8,356 nucleotides of DNA from Microcaldota archaeon (lineage in GTDB: Archaea > Micrarchaeota > Micrarchaeia > Anstonellales > J096). Below are positions 6,058 through 8,356 of the stretch, piece after piece (position 1 is the stretch's first letter; each line of letters begins with the position of its first letter). The notes beneath the pieces were generated by a model. That model did not search any database. It saw only the letters and a list, made by a program, of their open reading frames with translations, and was not told the DNA's origin. The stretch is from positions 1 to 8,356 of the forward strand of contig WAPD01000107.1 of NCBI GenBank assembly GCA_015520875.1, written 5' to 3'. Made by a program: the position numbers and the translations under genes.

Positions 6058-6667
6058 AGAATTGGATGAGATTGTAGGAGGGTTTTTTGAAGATGATGTT
6101 TTATTGCTAACTGGGCCTACTGGGACAGGAAAAACCATTCTATCCACATTAATTTCCATCAATAATATAAAATTAGGATATAATGTGCTTTACATTTTAT
6201 TAGAAGAGACAAAAGAGAGCTATATGAAGGCTGTGGGCTTTTTGGATTATCCTATAGAGAAGCATTTGGATAGATCCTTAATAATGATAGATTATCCTCC
6301 TTATGAAGTTACTCAATTTACAGATACATCCAATCCTATGCTTGACTTTTTAGAACAATACGATATTGGGATAGTTGTAATAGATACGGCAATACCTATT
6401 GTTACATTGTATGAATCTGAAAGGGAAAGGATGATGCTTCAGTTTATGGAGAATATGAGAAGATGGAACACGTTTAGCATTTTGATATCTGATTTACCTC
6501 GTGGAATGGAGAGGTTTGCAGATGTTTGGATAGATTTGAAGTTAGAGGAGATTAAAGGTAGGAAAAGAAAAACATTGGAAGTTATTAAATCAAGAGGTAG
6601 GGATCACAGCACCTATAAATACTTGTTTGATATATATGAAGAAGGGGTGCTAATTAAAAAGGTTTAA
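6038..6667 (+). CDS. Single-domain KaiC/RadA-like ATPase
   Basis: RecA-fold ATPase of the archaeal KaiC-like group, which acts in regulation and signalling rather than recombination. The 209 residues hold one ATPase domain. It opens with FSSGIKELDEIVGGFF (2-17), followed by Walker A GPTGTGKT (26-33), the strand ending LLEET (54-58) with the paired acidic residues that activate water in KaiC, Walker B IVVID (112-116), and a C-terminal strand set with KSRGRDHSTYKYLFDI (184-199), which matches the KaiC C-terminal pattern. Only one domain is present, so it is not the cyanobacterial two-domain clock protein. No DNA-binding domain is attached. Translation starts at GTG 6038, within the upstream gene and after a strong GGTGAGGGAG site. 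The partner protein encoded upstream is unknown, so the output of this ATPase is unknown too. Its TAA stop lies inside the TATA box of tRNA-Leu. Confidence 0.88.
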   Translation: MFSSGIKELDEIVGGFFEDDVLLLTGPTGTGKTILSTLISINNIKLGYNVLYILLEETKESYMKAVGFLDYPIEKHLDRSLIMIDYPPYEVTQFTDTSNPMLDFLEQYDIGIVVIDTAIPIVTLYESERERMMLQFMENMRRWNTFSILISDLPRGMERFADVWIDLKLEEIKGRKRKTLEVIKSRGRDHSTYKYLFDIYEEGVLIKKV

Positions 6668-6669
6668 AT
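6661..6669 (+). promoter_or_regulatory. TATA box of tRNA-Leu
   Basis: GGTTTAAAT with an upstream A-run (AAAAA, 6656-6660, BRE-like) is centred about 27 bp before the tRNA 5' end. It overlaps the stop codon of the KaiC-like gene (6665-6667). Confidence 0.55.
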
Positions 6670-6692
6670 GTGTTTTCTATCTAAATAATAGC

Positions 6693-6778
6693 GCAGGGGT
6701 AGCCAAGTCAGGTCAAAGGCGCCAGGCTTAGGACCTGGTCCCGTAGTGGGTTCGTGGGTTCAAATCCCACCCCCTGCA
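6693..6778 (+). tRNA. tRNA-Leu, anticodon UAG
   Basis: An 86-nt class II tRNA decoding CUN Leu codons. The acceptor stem GCAGGGG (6693-6699) pairs perfectly with CCCCTGC (6771-6777), and the discriminator is A (6778), as expected for leucine. The D arm carries the GG of its loop. The anticodon stem CCAGG/CCTGG encloses the 7-nt loop CTTAGGA with anticodon TAG at 6729-6731. A long variable arm (CCC 6740-6742 with GGG 6748-6750) marks it as type II. The T arm GTGGG-TTCAAAT-CCCAC is complete (6754-6770). There is no intron and the CCA end is not encoded. A T-run follows as terminator. Confidence 0.96.
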
Positions 6779-6782
6779 TCCC

Positions 6783-6788
6783 TTTTTT
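6783..6788 (+). terminator. Poly-T terminator of tRNA-Leu
   Basis: Six T residues begin five bases after the tRNA 3' end. Archaeal RNA polymerase stops at such T-runs without needing a hairpin. Confidence 0.55.
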
Positions 6789-6820
6789 ATGACAGGTTTT
6801 AAATGATGGGCGGAAATTAA

Positions 6821-6924
6821 GTATTACTTGGTATTAAAAGGTATTACGAGGTAATTATTTAAGTAATACAATGTAATACTTTGTAATATAAGATGTATTA
6901 AGTTGTATGACAATGTATAACATT
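6821..6924. repeat. Helically phased array of ten GTA-headed 10-bp units (putative RHH-binding array)
   Basis: Units begin at 6821, 6831, 6841, 6851, 6863, 6873, 6883, 6895, 6905 and 6915. All ten start with GTA. Spacing is 10 bp except two steps of 12 bp, which divide them into blocks of four, three and three. The core is GTAWTAC: GTATTAC in the first block and its reverse complement GTAATAC in the second, so the 7-bp core is nearly palindromic. The third block is more degenerate (GTATTAA, GTATGAC, GTATAAC). A protein dimer on each unit would sit on one face of the helix. The array ends just before the RHH gene and fills most of the 174 bp between tRNA-Leu and that gene. RHH dimers of the MetJ, omega and ParR kinds bind tandem short repeats in this way, so autoregulation or a partition-like site are the leading ideas. 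Confidence 0.85.
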
Positions 6925-6930
6925 TTAAAT
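6923..6930 (+). promoter_or_regulatory. Probable TATA box of the RHH gene
   Basis: TTTTAAAT lies 26 bp before the ATG at 6953, the same geometry as the other leaderless starts in this window, and directly follows the 10-bp array. An identical 11-bp stretch (TTTTAAATGAT) occurs at 6797-6807, before the array, and could be a second promoter. Confidence 0.4.
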
Positions 6931-6952
6931 GATTACCAGACAGAAAAGTAGT

Positions 6953-7177
6953 ATGGAGAAACAAACCATATGTATAAGATTACCGAAAGAGATAATAAAA
7001 AAATTAGACAGGTGGGCCAAAAAAGAAGGCATGAAAAGAAGCCAGTTAATAAGAAAATTAATTATAACGTCTCTTACCACACCAAGTCAAAATGAACATA
7101 TGAGCATACTCATCCTAAATAAAAAAATAAAGGCATTAGCAGATAAATTGGAGAAACTAGAATCAAGAATAAAATGA
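6953..7177 (+). CDS. Small ribbon-helix-helix DNA-binding protein
   Basis: Predicted transcriptional regulator of the MetJ/Arc (RHH/CopG) superfamily, acting as a dimer on DNA. The 74 residues begin with the ribbon strand (KQTICIRLP, 3-11), whose exposed side chains would enter the major groove. Helix A (KEIIKKLDRWAKKEG, 12-26), the K/R-S turn (MKRSQ, 27-31) and helix B (LIRKLIITSL, 32-41) follow. A C-terminal helix with heptad-like hydrophobics (ILNKKIKALADKLEKLESRIK, about 54-74) could be a coiled coil for higher assembly. I place the start at ATG 6953, 26 bp after a TATA box and just before the ribbon. An in-frame ATG at 6929 would add MITRQKSS but lies inside that TATA box. The array upstream is its likely operator. 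Its stop overlaps a downstream ATG as ATGA. RHH proteins also serve as antitoxins and partition proteins, so the exact role is open. Confidence 0.85.
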   Translation: MEKQTICIRLPKEIIKKLDRWAKKEGMKRSQLIRKLIITSLTTPSQNEHMSILILNKKIKALADKLEKLESRIK

Positions 7178-8356
7178 AAGAGATGCTCTTAAAGAACATC
7201 CTAATTTAGATCCTAAAACTTTTTTGTACATCTCTTTAGATGAAGAAAAATTAGAGATAGGTAAGAAAACCTATTTTACAGAACTAATAGAATCATTAAT
7301 CCCCCTTTTAAACAAAGAGAGAAGGATTATTCTTGTGGATGAAATAACGTTTTACGATAAATGGGCCATTGCACTAAAAAATTTAGTAGACCGAAGCATT
7401 ATAACGGAATCTACTGCTTTTATTGTTAGTGGAAGCTACTCTGCTGAATTGGTGATAGGAAAGAGGGAGTTAATAGGGAGGTGGGGAAAACTTACAGAGG
7501 ATATTGGTGGCACATATAATGTACTTCCAAGAAAGTTTTCAGAATACATTCAATTTTTCATTGAAGATAGGATAATTAAACTCAAACTTCACGATATTTT
7601 ACATAATGAAAAGGCTTTTGATAAAATTCAAGAATACTACGAACAATACAAGAATACGCTTCATTCTACGTTTTTAAGTTATTTAGTGGTGGGTGGTTAT
7701 CCTAGGAACATAATGGAATTTTATGACAATGCGAGTGAGCATATTTCAAATTCCAGATATCTGGAGGATATTTATAAATTGATCATAGAGGACTTTCCTA
7801 GATTTAGAAGTGGATTTAATGAAGATGTGAAAAAGTTGACGGACGAAGAGCTAAAACTCGGTCTGAAATTAGTTATCCAACTTCATAATAATCCCACGGG
7901 TTTAATAGGAAAAAACACATTTCGGGGAGTAGAAGAACACATTGGGTTAAATAATGTGTTAGACTTTGTAAATTACCTTAAAGCAAGCTTTTCTGTAGGA
8001 TACATCAGGAATCTAAAAGAAATAAGAAATAACACCACAATATACAAAAAATCAAACAAAAGATATCTCCATTATAGAAAATATTTCTATAGAGATCCAT
8101 TTCTTTATTGGGCATTTTTATTTGGGTCACAAGAGACTATACCAAAGTCTATTTTCAAGGAAACAAAGAAGCTACTAAAGGATAAAAAGCTCTTAGGAAA
8201 AATCTATGAGTCTGTGGTTCTATCCCATCTTTATACTATCTCGGAACGTTGGCACGATATCGGGGAAGATAGATTGTATTCATATGTAATAAGTAAAAAA
8301 GGGCAAGAAATCGAACTATGTGATGTTGTTTACACATATTATCACAATGGTAGAAG
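7174..8356 (+). pseudogene. AAA-family (AAA_14/DUF4143-type) ATPase, N-terminus with Walker A missing or frameshifted; runs off the window
   Basis: From the TAA at 7170-7172 to the window end one frame is open for 394 codons with no stop, yet its first ATG is at 7713, deep inside the domain. The translation reads as the accessory archaeal ATPase family with a C-terminal DUF4143-like part. It has a pre-Walker-B strand FLYISLDEE (7221-7247), Walker B ILVDE (7329-7343), the FIVSGSYSAEL sensor-like segment, an ELIGRWGK arginine region and the LPRKFSEYIQF element. The DUF4143-like part has LVVGGYPRN (from 7683) and, near the end, GKIYESVVLSHL followed by KGQEIELCDVV. The P-loop region that should precede FLYISLDEE (roughly 60 residues) is absent. 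An ATG at 7174 overlaps the RHH stop (ATGA) and starts MKEMLLKNILI, then stops at 7207-7209, one frame away. This suggests an internal deletion with frameshift near 7190-7200. The unbroken remainder implies recent loss or a sequence error. The family role is unknown. Confidence 0.65.

Noticed and set aside
5962..6162. Minus-strand open frame of 66 codons
   Set aside because: Antisense to the overlap of the 163-aa gene and the KaiC-like gene, including Walker A; a shadow frame.
6750..6778. tRNA-Leu 3' end as an attachment site of an integrated element
   Set aside because: No second copy of this sequence occurs in the window and no integrase gene is visible, so it is kept only as a possibility in the findings.
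6801..6820. ATGATGG at 6802 as the C box of a C/D guide RNA
   Set aside because: No matching CTGA D box at a suitable distance and no flanking stem were seen.
6821..6924. The 10-bp units as a CRISPR array
   Set aside because: The units are only about 7 conserved bases with 3-bp gaps and no spacers; no cas genes are present.

Overview
The window is AT-rich archaeal chromosomal DNA. The archaeal assignment rests on prefoldin alpha, a DUF63 membrane protein, an ALG7/AglH-type dolichyl-phosphate sugar-1-phosphate transferase, a single-domain KaiC-like ATPase, an intronless tRNA-Leu without encoded CCA, archaeal-type TATA boxes (TTTTAAAT/TTTTTAAA) 22-28 bp upstream of starts, and GGTGA Shine-Dalgarno sites inside operons. 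A class II HMG-CoA reductase together with DUF63 would fit a euryarchaeote, perhaps of the Thermoplasmata/DHVE2 (Aciduliprofundum-like) side. That placement is a guess, not a sequence match.

Layout. On the minus strand, 25-944 holds an Mre11-like metallophosphoesterase whose reading frame runs through a perfect (AT)12 repeat and leaves its natural frame there; the real-looking C-terminus lies in another frame (25-186). Divergent from it is prefoldin alpha (1096-1512, plus). It meets head-to-head, with overlapping stop codons, a tight minus-strand operon at 1509-4966: HMG-CoA reductase, then GlcNAc-1-P transferase, then an unknown membrane protein, then DUF63. A hypothetical all-beta protein (4997-5533, minus) precedes that operon. 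It is divergent from a plus-strand pair at 5566-6667 (unknown protein plus KaiC-like ATPase), and a palindromic TATA box lies between the two directions. tRNA-Leu(UAG) follows at 6693-6778.

From the tRNA onward the region looks accessory. It has an array of ten GTA-headed units at 10-bp helical spacing (6821-6924), a small ribbon-helix-helix (RHH) DNA-binding protein, and a long AAA/DUF4143-type ATPase reading frame that lacks its start codon and Walker A region and runs off the window end.

How the genes may work together. HMG-CoA reductase makes mevalonate for isoprenoids, and the next gene in its operon loads a sugar phosphate onto an isoprenoid (dolichyl) phosphate, so the operon may link lipid-carrier supply to glycosylation. 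The RHH protein most plausibly binds the 10-bp array and controls itself. The two most unusual things here are the slippage-prone (AT)12 inside a coding region, which could switch the C-terminus of the phosphoesterase, and the helically phased RHH-type array.
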